64,000 bases of DNA from Clostridia bacterium (GCA_017456765.1 JAFTIR010000025.1:1-64000), one strand, 5' to 3'; positions 51,029 through 59,648 are shown, numbered from the stretch's first letter. The notes: a model not told the origin generated them from the letters alone. Translations and numbers: made by a program.

Positions 51029-51719
51029 AATACTTTTTGAAAAAGCTCCTCCTGTGCTCGGGACAAAGCCCGTGTTTGTCAACAGCCTCGTAATGCGCCT
51101 TTGTGCCGTAGCCCTTGTGTTTTGCAAAATTATACTCGGGATATTTTGCATCAAGAACCTCATAGCAATATCTATCCCTTGCCACCTTCGCAAGAATAGA
51201 GGCTGCGGCTATTGAAAAACTCTTTCCGTCGCCGCCGACAATTGCTTTTGCGGCAAGCTGAAAGTCCCTTTGCTGATTTCCGTCAACGAGTACGGCATCC
51301 GGCTTTATTTCCTGTCCGCCGATTTCTTCTATGTCCATTTGTGACAGAACCTCGTTTGATGTCACTCTGTCTACATAAAGACCGTCAATTGCCTTTCTCA
51401 TGGCGTGAAGAGAGGCTGAGAGAATATCGGTGTTTTCAATTTCCTCCACGGTGCTGTAGGCAACGCAGTAGGAAAGGGCGTTTTGTTTTACGAGAATTTC
51501 AAGTTCATCCCTCTTTTTCTCCGTGAGCTTTTTTGAGTCATCGAGCTTTGAGAGGAAAATCGGGTCTGTATTTTCTGTGTCGAGAATAACTGCTGCCGCA
51601 TATACTCTGCCGGCAAGGGGTCCCCTGCCTGCCTCGTCTGTTCCGCAAACTATGTACGTCTTCGGAAAGGCTGTCTTTTCGTATTCAAATGTCAGCGGCT
51701 CTTTTACTTTAGTCTTCAT
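51006..51719 (-). CDS. rnhB: Ribonuclease HII
   Basis: A 237-residue enzyme removing ribonucleotides from DNA. The catalytic motif IVCGTDEAGRGPLAG (Asp, Glu around residues 25-39), DDSKKLTEKKR, VDGNQ (third acidic residue), and AAASILAKVARD with the C-terminal KHKGYGTKAHYEA are all typical. The ATG has AGGTGCGC upstream and it lies 17 bases after rbgA. rbgA-rnhB-yraN is a common Firmicute gene order. Confidence 0.96.
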   Translation of the reverse strand: MKTKVKEPLTFEYEKTAFPKTYIVCGTDEAGRGPLAGRVYAAAVILDTENTDPIFLSKLDDSKKLTEKKRDELEILVKQNALSYCVAYSTVEEIENTDILSASLHAMRKAIDGLYVDRVTSNEVLSQMDIEEIGGQEIKPDAVLVDGNQQRDFQLAAKAIVGGDGKSFSIAAASILAKVARDRYCYEVLDAKYPEYNFAKHKGYGTKAHYEAVDKHGLCPEHRRSFFKKYYDSRQKA

Positions 51720-51736
51720 AGCGCACCTGTTAAACC

Positions 51737-52789
51737 TTAATCCAATGTGATTCTTCCGATTCTTCCGTCGCGGAATTCGTCGAGCAGCATTCTTGCTGTG
51801 CGCAGGTAGTCAACCTCGCCGCCTGAAATGAGAAGTCCCCTCTTTTTTCCTATTGCTTCAAAGATTTCGTGGGGAAGTTTTCCATCAACGTCCTCGGCGG
51901 AGATTTTGTAGCGGTTGAACATAAGGGTGGGATATGTGTCCATAAGTTTTTGCGTCAGAAGTACGGCAATGCTCTCGATGTCGAGAATTTCGTCGCGGAT
52001 TGCGCCTGTATATGCAAGGTTGAGACCCACGCTTTCTTCATCAAACTTCGGCCAAAGCACTCCGGGCGTGTCGAGTAAATCCACCTTGTCCTCAACCGTA
52101 ACCCATTGCTGTGTTCTTGTGACACCGGGGCGGTTTTCGCTCTTGGCTTTTTTGCCCCCGTAGAGTCTGTTTATAAGGGTTGATTTTCCGCAGTTCGTAA
52201 CGCCGATGATCATGGCTCTGGGCACCTTTTTCATGCCCTTTGCCTCGTATCTTTCGAGTTTTTCCCTGAGCGCCGTTCTGATTGCCGGCACGATTTCCTC
52301 AATACCTTGACCTGTCATACAGTCGGTGAAGATTACTCTGTGACCGCCCTTTGACAGCTCTTCTTTATATTTCTGATTTTTTGCTGGATCTGCAAGGGCG
52401 CACTTGTTCATTATTGTGATGTAAGGCTTCTGTCCCACGATTTCGGGAACCTTGGGATTTCGGCTTGATTCGGGAATTCTTGCATCACAGAGTTCAAGCA
52501 CTATGTCAACCTGCTTGAGACTTGCTTCCATTTCACGAAGTGCCTTTGTCATGTGGCCCGGAAACCACTGAATTACCTTTGCAACCTCTCTTGCATTACC
52601 TGCGCCGCTTGTTGCCTCGGTCTGCTTTTCGAGCTTTGCTTTTGTGTTTTTCTTTGGTCGCGACGAAACGTCGGCTGCCTTTTTTGCAGGAGCTTTAAAA
52701 AACTTTTTTTCTGCTCCCTGTTTTTTGTTCTTGTCTTTTTTTGCCGCAGCTTTATAGCCGGGCTTTACTTTCTTTTTTATTTCGCTCAT
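51737..52789 (-). CDS. rbgA: Ribosome biogenesis GTPase RbgA (YlqF)
   Basis: A 350-residue circularly permuted GTPase for late 50S maturation. The order G4-G5-G1-G2-G3 is visible: MNKCALAD (G4), then IIGVTNCGKSTLINRL (G1), GVTRTQQW (G2) and LLDTPGVLWP (G3). The RbgA core begins at QWFPGHMTKALREMEASL (about residue 74). The first ~70 residues are a Lys/Ala-rich, disordered-looking extension, longer than in typical RbgA and perhaps rRNA-binding. The region before the ATG is the palindrome at 52793-52806, which overlaps the likely AGG ribosome binding site. Confidence 0.94.
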   Translation of the reverse strand: MSEIKKKVKPGYKAAAKKDKNKKQGAEKKFFKAPAKKAADVSSRPKKNTKAKLEKQTEATSGAGNAREVAKVIQWFPGHMTKALREMEASLKQVDIVLELCDARIPESSRNPKVPEIVGQKPYITIMNKCALADPAKNQKYKEELSKGGHRVIFTDCMTGQGIEEIVPAIRTALREKLERYEAKGMKKVPRAMIIGVTNCGKSTLINRLYGGKKAKSENRPGVTRTQQWVTVEDKVDLLDTPGVLWPKFDEESVGLNLAYTGAIRDEILDIESIAVLLTQKLMDTYPTLMFNRYKISAEDVDGKLPHEIFEAIGKKRGLLISGGEVDYLRTARMLLDEFRDGRIGRITLD

Positions 52790-52792
52790 TTA

Positions 52793-52806
52793 GTATACCT
52801 GTATAC
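52793..52806. promoter_or_regulatory. Palindrome GTATACCTGTATAC at the ruvB-rbgA junction
   Basis: A 14-base near-perfect palindrome (GTATAC-CT-GTATAC) in the 18-base gap between the ruvB stop (52808) and rbgA ATG (52789), flanked by ATTTA. The reverse complement, with the same ATTTA flank, is at 59621-59634. It looks like a dimer-operator half-site pair. It also supplies the AGG in front of rbgA. Confidence 0.4.
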
Positions 52807-52807
52807 C

Positions 52808-53905
52808 TCAAAACAGAGAAGACTGGTCGGGGTTGCCCTTTATCTTCTTTTCCTGCTTTTCTGTAAATTCTCTTCCTAAATGTTCATACGCTCTGCGTGT
52901 TGCCATACGTCCCCTTGGGGTGCGGTTGAGAAAACCGAGCTGCATAAGGTATGGCTCGTATACATCTTCGAGGGTTATTGATTCTTCGCCGATTGTTGCG
53001 GCGAGGGTTTCAAGTCCTACGGGGCCGCCGTCAAAGAAGTCGATAATGGCTTCAAGCATGCGTCTGTCTGTGTTATCAAGACCTAAATCGTCGATTTCAA
53101 GCATATTCAGGGCGGCGTTTGCGATGGGTTTTGTTATAACGCCGTCGCCCTTGACCTGTGCGTAATCCCTGACTCTTTTGAGAAGTCTGTTGGCAATTCT
53201 CGGTGTGCCGCGGGAACGTCTTGCAATTTCAAAAGCTCCGTCGGGCTTTGCGTTGATGCCGAGCAGCTCTGCGCTTCTTACGACTATATCGCACAGCTCT
53301 TCGTCGGTATACATTTCAAGCCTGTAAAGGTTTCCGAATCTGTCGCGAAGGGGGGCTGTTAGCTGACCGGCTCTTGTTGTTGCGCCAATCAGAGTAAATG
53401 CTGGCAGGGGAAGCCGTATGCTTCTTGCCGATGGTCCTTTACCCATGATAATGTCGAGGTTATAGTCCTCCATTGCAGGATAAAGAATTTCTTCGACCTG
53501 TCTTGAAAGTCGGTGTATTTCGTCTATAAACAGTATGTCACCTTGTTTGAGATTTGTAAGTAGTGCGGCAAGGTCTCCCTGCTTTTCGATGGCAGGTCCC
53601 GATGTTATTCTGATGTCAACACCCATTTCTGAGGCTATTATTGCCGCAAGTGTTGTTTTTCCGAGACCGGGTGGGCCGTGGAGAAGTATATGGTCAAGGG
53701 AATCGCCCCTCATTTTAGCCGCTTCCATTGAGATGGCGAGCTTTTCCTTTACCTTTTCCTGTCCCACATATTCGTCGAGATTTTTCGGTCTGAGGCTGAC
53801 TTCCGCGTCGCGCTCGTCCTCGGTGTTGCTTCTTGCGCTTATAATACGGCTCTCAAAGTCGTATTCTTCCTCCTCGTGGGCGTTTGTTCTGCTACTTTTT
53901 ATCAT
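52808..53905 (-). CDS. ruvB: Holliday junction branch-migration helicase RuvB
   Basis: A 365-residue AAA+ motor. [20 protein letters not shown], Walker [21 protein letters not shown], Walker [18 protein letters not shown], sensor 1 [10 protein letters not shown], and the C-terminal winged helix ([20 protein letters not shown]) are all typical. It acts with RuvA on recombination intermediates. The gene follows ruvA by 16 bases, in a ruvA-ruvB-rbgA-rnhB-yraN series. Confidence 0.97.
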   Translation of the reverse strand: MIKSSRTNAHEEEEYDFESRIISARSNTEDERDAEVSLRPKNLDEYVGQEKVKEKLAISMEAAKMRGDSLDHILLHGPPGLGKTTLAAIIASEMGVDIRITSGPAIEKQGDLAALLTNLKQGDILFIDEIHRLSRQVEEILYPAMEDYNLDIIMGKGPSARSIRLPLPAFTLIGATTRAGQLTAPLRDRFGNLYRLEMYTDEELCDIVVRSAELLGINAKPDGAFEIARRSRGTPRIANRLLKRVRDYAQVKGDGVITKPIANAALNMLEIDDLGLDNTDRRMLEAIIDFFDGGPVGLETLAATIGEESITLEDVYEPYLMQLGFLNRTPRGRMATRRAYEHLGREFTEKQEKKIKGNPDQSSLF

Positions 53906-53921
53906 TATATTATACTACCTC

Positions 53922-54566
53922 TCAGTTATATAAGTGAGAAAGCGCTGTTCTTATTAAATCTTCGGCTGTGTTGCCGCTTGCTTTTGAAAGTGCCTTTTGA
54001 GCCTGAGCCTTGGTGTAGCCGAGGTTTGTGAGGGCTTCAAGGGCGAGCTTTTCGTTTTCATCGAGGTTTGCCTTTGCGGTTGATGTTTCACGTGAAACAT
54101 CAACTTCAGATAGGGTATACTCAACTGTAAACGAATCGATTTTGTTCTTTAGGTCAATGCAAATCTTCTGTGCCGCTTTTTGTCCGACACCCTGAGCTGT
54201 TGATATGAGTCTTATGTCGTCTGTGCGGATTGCCGCGCAAATCTGCTCGGGTTCAAGTGCCGAAAGGATTGCAAGAGCCGCCTTGGGGCCAACTCCCGAG
54301 ACCGTCTGGAGAAGCGAAAACATGGCGCTTTCGGCTTTGCTGTAAAACCCAAACACCTCGAATTGATTTTCGTCCTTGATTTTTACGGCGGTATAGAGCT
54401 TTACGCCAATTTCAGTAGCCTCTCCGGAGGCATCTATACCTCCGATGGACACTAATTTTTCGTATGTCTTTGCGCTGATTACCGCACCGTATGCAACGCC
54501 CATACATTCAACTGCCGCAAATGACGGAGTAAGTTCTGTGAGTTTTCCGTTCAGGTAGTAAATCAT
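53922..54566 (-). CDS. ruvA: Holliday junction DNA-binding subunit RuvA
   Basis: A 214-residue tetrameric junction-binding subunit. MIYYLNGKLTELTPSFAAVE (OB-fold start), the helix-hairpin-helix motifs LLQTVSGVGPKAALAILSAL and LISTAQGVGQKAAQKICIDL, and a C-terminal domain III (ALTNLGYTKAQAQKALSKA) are visible. Residues 156-162 (DVSRETS) in the flexible linker between domains II and III are encoded by an exact parS site. The ATG begins two bases after the upstream lipoprotein's TGA, without a good ribosome binding site, so translation is probably coupled. Confidence 0.95.
   Translation of the reverse strand: MIYYLNGKLTELTPSFAAVECMGVAYGAVISAKTYEKLVSIGGIDASGEATEIGVKLYTAVKIKDENQFEVFGFYSKAESAMFSLLQTVSGVGPKAALAILSALEPEQICAAIRTDDIRLISTAQGVGQKAAQKICIDLKNKIDSFTVEYTLSEVDVSRETSTAKANLDENEKLALEALTNLGYTKAQAQKALSKASGNTAEDLIRTALSHLYN
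54084..54099. promoter_or_regulatory. Exact parS site inside ruvA
   Basis: TGTTTCACGTGAAACA is a perfect 16-bp match to the Bacillus-type ParB (Spo0J) centromere. It lies in the part of ruvA that codes for the interdomain linker. parS sites usually cluster near oriC. The cognate ParA is encoded at 37581-38342. Confidence 0.92.
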
Positions 54567-54568
54567 CT

Positions 54569-55411
54569 TCAGTTAAAATACTTCTGAGCAAGCTCGGGAA
54601 GCTCCTCCTTGGTATATTCAAGCTCGAGAGTGCCTACTTCGGGGTCGGCAACGGTTCCAACATTAAACATAACCTTAACACCGCCTTCGGTGAAGTACCA
54701 GCACTGTTCGGCAATTTCGACAAAGGAAGAAGCTACATTGTTGTAGCTGATTGTTTCCTCGCCGTACTTGGAAACCAGCTTTTTGTACATCACATCGTCG
54801 GCTTCGTCAAACGAAGCCTTGTCGCCTGCGATATAGAACACTTGATTTATGTGGTCGCCTGTCAATGGGTCAAAATTGTAAGAAAAGTTTGAGGTAGCAG
54901 TAAGAGTGCCTGCTGTATAGGATTCAACTGTTTCAAGCACGCTGATTGCTTTGCCGTCGTTTCTTAAGCAATCATAATCAACCCTTGATTCCCAGGGAAA
55001 CACAGATATATCTGCATTTTCCAGGGAAAGATATGCGTCCAGTTCGTCAACAAGGCGGTCGTTTACATCGTTGCTTCTTTCGCGCGCCTTTGTGAGCACC
55101 TCGTTGATTTTCTTTGCTGATGGTCTGTTTGTTCTGTCCTTCGCAACGAATGAGGCTTCTTCAACGGATGTTGAAATGTAGATTGTTTCTTTGTCTACAG
55201 ATTGGATTACATCCGGTGTTTTTTGCTTGTGCTCCAAAAATGAGAAGTGCGCTTCTTCGGGGCGAGCGGTAATTGAGGTGTCCTCGGTGATTTGCTGACC
55301 TTCGTTGTTGTTTTTGGCACTATTTAGTGTGCATGAAGTAAATGTAAATGCTGCACTGATAAGTCCTGCCACAATTATTGCTGTGATTATTCTCTTTTTC
55401 ACGTTAAACAT
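54569..55411 (-). CDS. RsiV-like (DUF3298/DUF4163) lipoprotein
   Basis: A 280-residue lipoprotein. The N-terminus has a hydrophobic signal and lipobox FTFTSC. The C-terminal domain matches the RsiV/DUF3298 pattern (FPWESRVDYDCLRNDGKAIS, SNFSYNFDPLTGDHINQVFY), the lysozyme-binding fold of RsiV-type anti-sigma factors; here it lacks the anti-sigma N-terminus, so it may sense or inhibit lysozyme-like enzymes in a different way. The ATG at 55411 follows GAAAGGAT; a longer frame from 55465 overlaps the M23 gene and is not the start. It precedes ruvA by two bases. Confidence 0.78.
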   Translation of the reverse strand: MFNVKKRIITAIIVAGLISAAFTFTSCTLNSAKNNNEGQQITEDTSITARPEEAHFSFLEHKQKTPDVIQSVDKETIYISTSVEEASFVAKDRTNRPSAKKINEVLTKARERSNDVNDRLVDELDAYLSLENADISVFPWESRVDYDCLRNDGKAISVLETVESYTAGTLTATSNFSYNFDPLTGDHINQVFYIAGDKASFDEADDVMYKKLVSKYGEETISYNNVASSFVEIAEQCWYFTEGGVKVMFNVGTVADPEVGTLELEYTKEELPELAQKYFN

Positions 55412-55461
55412 AATCCTTTCGCTTGTGTTTATGTTATTATGTGTAATTATTCCTGTTTTTA

Positions 55462-57342
55462 TCATCTTTTTGGTAGATAATCCATGGGATTTACGGTTTT
55501 GCCGTCCTTGATGATTTCAAAGTGAATGTGAACACCGGTAGCCTGTCCGGTAGCTCCCATATCCGCAATGTGTTCTCCTTGTGCTACTCGTTGTCCGACT
55601 TCTACATGCACTTTTGAGCAATGTGCGTATCTTGTTATAGTGCCGTCGTCGTGCTCAATCAGAACGCATCTGCCGTAGCCGTCGCCGCGGTCGTGAGCCT
55701 GGATTACAACACCTCCGTCGGAAGCTACGAGCACAAGACCGTTGCTTGAGCTTATGTCTATACCTCTGTGGAATTCGTTGTATCCGCCTAAAACTCTCCA
55801 TGAATAGCCGCTTGTCAGATCGCCTTCGCTGGGATAAATATAGGTTCCTGTGGAAGCGGTTCTTTTTTCTTCATCTGTGAGGGGGCGCGTTCCCTGTGAA
55901 ACAACCTGGTTTGTCGGTTCTGATATTACAACTTCACTAAGTAATCTTCGGGATATTTCTCTGTTATCGTCGCCGTATTCTATAATATAGGTTGCGTGTT
56001 TACTGCCGTTCTTGCCTTCGGTTGTCACGACACGGCGGTTTTCCGGCAACTCATCGGTATAGTTGTAATCGGTTGCATAGGGTATTGTTTCGCGCTCCGT
56101 GACTCTTTTTGTTATAACCGTCTCAATTGCCAGCTGCATGGTGTGCTGATTGGCTTCATCCGATACATCGCTGGAGGTTCCGGCGGTGTTTTTTCCTGTC
56201 AGAAGGGTTGTTTTTTCCGAAATGTTGAGATAATCGGAAGTTTCTTTGTCGGTTTGTGACGCATCTTCCGGATTTTCAGGCAACGAAAAGAGTTGCCTAA
56301 TTTCCTGTTGTGTGTTGAAAAACTTTTCCGGATAAGAGCCTTGTCTTATTACAAAGTTATTGTAGGACACTTTTTCTGTGTCTTTTTTTTGTTTTTCTGT
56401 AAGTTTTGAGTCAAGGCTTTCGTTAATGCTGTCCTCTAACCACGTTCTGTCGCTGGACACTGCCACGAGAACATCGTAAACGTAAAGACCGTATCCGCTC
56501 TGCATTTCTTTGTGAGCGGCGTCCCCGAAGGCACGGCTCAGCCTTGCGGGAGTAAGGTTTGAGCCTTCCTTGATTTTTGTTGCCTCATATTCAATGGTGC
56601 AGTCAAGGCTGAATGATGAGCCGAGATTGACCGAGAGGCTCTTTTCAACGCTGTCTTTTGCAGATTCCGCGTCATGAACACTTAGAACATCCCCGACATA
56701 TTTCCCGTCGACATAGAGCTTGAGCGCAGGAATCATGTCGAATTGTCCTATACTGTTGCTCCATATTGTGATTATTGAAACCGTGGCGGCAATCATTACG
56801 AGATATGCCGCAAAGCGTAGTGCCTTGGAAGCTGATTTGTGACTGTATTCGAAGGTTTTCCAGAAGTTTTCCTTGAACTTCTTTTTGTTTTCCCGCATTT
56901 TTTCGAACGTTCGTGAAATGGCGGGAATAATTTCCAGTAACCGCACCGCCAGCGACCACTTATTGTGCTTCCACATTCCGTGTGTGTTTCTGAACCACGC
57001 AGCAGGATGCGCATAAATGTTTTTATATTTCTCTTTTATCGGAACGCCGGAGGAATAATAATTGTCATAGCACCACAGATAAAGCGAATTAAAGCCGCTT
57101 TCGATTCTTGACAGCTTGTTTGCCCGGAAATCCCTGTAAAGCTCTTTGAGGGAGGGGTTATTATAATCAAATGGGTTGTCATCAGTGATGTTGCCCTTAT
57201 GCCTTACCTTGTCGAGCTCAGGCTTCTTGAGCTTTTCTTTTTCATAAATGCTGCGTCGGGATGTTTCACGTGAAACATCTTCACGAACGTCCGTTCCAAA
57301 TCCATCGCGTTCCCCGTCAAGCGTTTTCTTACTGTCTTTCAA
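55462..57342 (-). CDS. M23 peptidase with G5 domain, membrane-anchored
   Basis: A 626-residue cell-wall peptidase. A basic cytoplasmic N-terminus (1-175) precedes one TM segment (about 178-200), then an extracellular region with a LysM-like or PASTA-free linker, a G5 domain (about 405-485; MQLAIETVITKRVTERETIP, then VVISEPTNQVVSQGTRP) and a C-terminal LytM endopeptidase with zinc motifs HRGIDISSSNG and TGVHIHFEI. It probably cleaves peptidoglycan cross-links. Start is TTG with AAAGGAGG upstream. Residues 22-28 (DVSRETS) are encoded by an exact parS site. It lies 50 bases upstream of the RsiV-like gene. Confidence 0.88.
   Translation of the reverse strand: MKDSKKTLDGERDGFGTDVREDVSRETSRRSIYEKEKLKKPELDKVRHKGNITDDNPFDYNNPSLKELYRDFRANKLSRIESGFNSLYLWCYDNYYSSGVPIKEKYKNIYAHPAAWFRNTHGMWKHNKWSLAVRLLEIIPAISRTFEKMRENKKKFKENFWKTFEYSHKSASKALRFAAYLVMIAATVSIITIWSNSIGQFDMIPALKLYVDGKYVGDVLSVHDAESAKDSVEKSLSVNLGSSFSLDCTIEYEATKIKEGSNLTPARLSRAFGDAAHKEMQSGYGLYVYDVLVAVSSDRTWLEDSINESLDSKLTEKQKKDTEKVSYNNFVIRQGSYPEKFFNTQQEIRQLFSLPENPEDASQTDKETSDYLNISEKTTLLTGKNTAGTSSDVSDEANQHTMQLAIETVITKRVTERETIPYATDYNYTDELPENRRVVTTEGKNGSKHATYIIEYGDDNREISRRLLSEVVISEPTNQVVSQGTRPLTDEEKRTASTGTYIYPSEGDLTSGYSWRVLGGYNEFHRGIDISSSNGLVLVASDGGVVIQAHDRGDGYGRCVLIEHDDGTITRYAHCSKVHVEVGQRVAQGEHIADMGATGQATGVHIHFEIIKDGKTVNPMDYLPKR
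57262..57277. promoter_or_regulatory. Exact parS site inside the M23 peptidase gene
   Basis: A second perfect TGTTTCACGTGAAACA, 3.2 kb from the first. In the gene's frame it reads DVSRETS, the same heptapeptide as in RuvA, though the proteins are unrelated. Confidence 0.92.
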
Positions 57343-57556
57343 TTGTTATACCTCCTTTCCTGTAATTTAAAAAAGTACATAATTATACGATTATATATAC
57401 TCAACCTACATTATACATTAAATGAGCCCATAAATCAAGCAATCGCGCAAATGTTTACTCTTCGGCAATATTTCTTGGCAATTTGCCGAAAATGATTGTT
57501 AAAAAAAACACGCAATTCACAATCATTCTTCCAAAGTTTACGAAAAATCAAAACTT

Positions 57557-57584
57557 TTGCCAATATTTGTGTTATACTTATAAT
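57557..57584 (+). promoter_or_regulatory. Likely promoter of the TIM-barrel isomerase gene
   Basis: TTGCCA (57557-57562), a 16-base spacer and TATAAT (57579-57584), 43 bases upstream of the ATG. The rest of the 57343-57626 gap is A+T-rich with no gene. Confidence 0.55.
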
Positions 57585-57626
57585 ACAATACTATGTCATG
57601 ATGTGGCGATGTGAGGAGTTGTTTTT

Positions 57627-58445
57627 ATGAAAACATTACCTGTTGGTCTCCAGCTATATACTGTAAGAGACGAAATGGAAAAGAGTGTTCCCGAAACATT
57701 GAAGGCTGTTAAGGCGGCAGGCTACGACTATGTAGAGCCTGCAGGACTCTTCGGCTTATCGGGAAAGGATTTCAAGGCTGAGCTTGACAAGGCAGGACTT
57801 TGTGCGGTTTGCGCCCATGTTCCGATTGCTCAGATGCTTGAAAATCCTGACGAAACAATAAGCACCTACAAGGCAATCGGCTGTAAATATCTCGCTGTTC
57901 CGTTTCTTGGCGGCGGTGAAAGATATGGCGACGAGGGTTTTGAAAAAATCATGAAGGGTATGGCTGATTTTGGTGAGCTTTGCTACAAAAACGGTCTTAC
58001 GCTTGTTTATCACAACCACGATTTTGAGTTTGAAAAAACAACCGACGGCAGATATGTGCTTGATTACATGTATGATACTATAGAGCCTGAATATCTTCAG
58101 GCAGAGCTTGATACATGCTGGGTAAACATAGGCGGTGAGAATCCTGCCGAATATATAAAGAAGTATACCGGTAGATGTCCTGTCATTCATCTTAAGGACT
58201 TTGTCGGCTCCAAGACGCAGAACATGTATGCACTTATCGGCACAGACGAAGCAACCGAGAAAAAGAGCGAAGAATTTGCTTTCAGACCGGTTGGCAAGGG
58301 CAAGCAGGACTTTCCTGCAATACTCTCCGCGGCTATTGACGCGGGTGCAGAGTATGTAATTGTCGAGCAGGACAGCACATATGAAATTCCCAGCCTTGAA
58401 GCGGCAAAGATGAGCCGCGACTATCTCAAGTCTCTCGGCTGGTAA
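57627..58445 (+). CDS. Sugar phosphate isomerase/epimerase-like TIM-barrel protein
   Basis: A 272-residue member of the xylose-isomerase-like TIM-barrel family. The strands contain VYHNHDFEFE (129-136) with metal ligands, ELDTCWV (Asp162), IHLKD (His188) and IVEQD (Glu247). The pattern HNHDFEF is common in proteins annotated as sugar phosphate isomerases or IolE/Hyi relatives in Clostridia. The ATG has GAGGAG upstream. A dispersed repeat separates it from the SDR gene at 58750; both are on the plus strand and likely belong to one sugar pathway. Confidence 0.85.
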   Translation: MKTLPVGLQLYTVRDEMEKSVPETLKAVKAAGYDYVEPAGLFGLSGKDFKAELDKAGLCAVCAHVPIAQMLENPDETISTYKAIGCKYLAVPFLGGGERYGDEGFEKIMKGMADFGELCYKNGLTLVYHNHDFEFEKTTDGRYVLDYMYDTIEPEYLQAELDTCWVNIGGENPAEYIKKYTGRCPVIHLKDFVGSKTQNMYALIGTDEATEKKSEEFAFRPVGKGKQDFPAILSAAIDAGAEYVIVEQDSTYEIPSLEAAKMSRDYLKSLGW

Positions 58446-58499
58446 AAGCCCCTGCAGGCAATTTCGCGGGATATGCTCTGCAAGAACAAGCGTTATCAA

Positions 58500-58714
58500 C
58501 CGCACAACAAACCCCATTTGGTCGCCATAAAGGCAAGCGACCAAACTCACTGCTAAATCTGTTTGATTATGAAAAATGAAACTGCAATCGAGAAACAGAC
58601 ATAACGGTAAAAACTAAAAAAGAAAGTTGCCCTATTGAAGTTCTTTTGGTCACTTTTCTTTCAAGAAAAGTGACAGAAAATAAAGCGACAGAAAATAAAG
58701 TGACAGAAAATAAA
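58500..58714. repeat. Dispersed hairpin element with tandem 15-bp units, reverse orientation
   Basis: Reading from the left: the palindrome TTTGGTCGCC...GGCAAGCGACCAAA (58514-58545), TGAAACTGCAATCGAGAAAC, AAAGTTGCCCTATTGAAGTT, the hairpin CACTTTTCTTTCAAGAAAAG, then three tandem units of GTGACAGAAAATAAA (58670-58684, 58685-58699 with one change, 58700-58714). It ends 20-odd bases before the ribosome binding site of the SDR gene. It is the same element type as at 47922, inverted. Confidence 0.8.
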
Positions 58715-58749
58715 AAACAAAAAAATATTATAAAACAGGAGTATTTATC

Positions 58750-59616
58750 ATGAAAAAATTACCATTTGAACTCGACCTTGGTGGAAAGGTAGTAGTAGTA
58801 ACAGGTGCGGGCGGAGTTCTTTGCTCAGGCTTTGCAAAGACAGCGGCAGCGTGTAACGCAAAGGTTGCAGTGCTCGACCTTAACCTTGAAGCGGCACAGG
58901 CAGTTGCTGATGAAATCGTAGCTGAGGGCGGCGTTGCAATCGCAGTTAAGGCAAATGTTCTTGAAACAGCAGCTATGGAAGAAGCAAGAGCTGAAGTTAA
59001 CGCAAAGCTCGGTACTTGCGATGTACTTATCAACGGTGCAGGCGGCAACAACCCCAAGGGCACAACAACAAAGGAATATTTATTCCCCGAAGACCTTGAC
59101 AACAATGCAGAGCTCTCCGGCATCAAGACATTCTTTGATCTTGATCCCGCAGGTGTTTCCTTCGTATTCAACCTCAACTTCCTCGGAACTCTTATTCCTA
59201 CTCAGGTGTTTGCAAAGGATATGGCTAAGAAGGAAGGCTGCAGCATCATCAATGTTTCTTCCATGAACGCTTTCTGTCCTCTTACAAAGATTCCCGCATA
59301 CAGCGGTGCAAAGGCTGCTGTTTCCAACTTTACTCAGTGGCTCGCAGTTCACTTCTGCAAGGTTGGCATCCGTGTTAACGCAATCGCTCCCGGTTTCTTT
59401 GCTACTAACCAGAACAAGGCTCTTCTCTTCAATGAAGACGGTTCTCTTACACCCAGAAGCGACAAAATTATTTCCCACACACCCATGGCAAGATTCGGTA
59501 CTCCCGAAGACCTTGACGGCGCACTTCAGTTCCTTCTCAACGATGCGGCATCAAGCTTTGTTAACGGCGTAGTTATTCCTGTTGACGGTGGCTTCAACGC
59601 TTACAGTGGTGTTTAA
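58750..59616 (+). CDS. SDR family oxidoreductase, possibly a fructuronate/sugar-acid reductase
   Basis: A 288-residue short-chain dehydrogenase. It has cofactor motif VVVTGAGGVLCSG (TGxxGxxG with substitutions) near residues 15-27, NGAGGNNP, catalytic Ser-Tyr-Lys in IINVSSMNAF...IPAYSGAKAAV, and C-terminal HTPMARFGTPEDL...PVDGG. The NGAGGNNP and acidic extension around 100-125 are found in B. subtilis UxuB-type (YjmF) D-mannonate oxidoreductases, but the substrate is unproven. The start has CAGGAG upstream. Confidence 0.82.
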   Translation: MKKLPFELDLGGKVVVVTGAGGVLCSGFAKTAAACNAKVAVLDLNLEAAQAVADEIVAEGGVAIAVKANVLETAAMEEARAEVNAKLGTCDVLINGAGGNNPKGTTTKEYLFPEDLDNNAELSGIKTFFDLDPAGVSFVFNLNFLGTLIPTQVFAKDMAKKEGCSIINVSSMNAFCPLTKIPAYSGAKAAVSNFTQWLAVHFCKVGIRVNAIAPGFFATNQNKALLFNEDGSLTPRSDKIISHTPMARFGTPEDLDGALQFLLNDAASSFVNGVVIPVDGGFNAYSGV

Positions 59617-59620
59617 TTTA

Positions 59621-59634
59621 GTATACAGGTATAC
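59621..59634. promoter_or_regulatory. Palindrome GTATACAGGTATAC downstream of the SDR gene
   Basis: Four bases after the SDR stop codon; it is the reverse complement of the palindrome at 52793-52806, with the same ATTTA flank. Possible operator or an element relic. Confidence 0.35.
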
Positions 59635-59648
59635 ATAAATCTTATATT

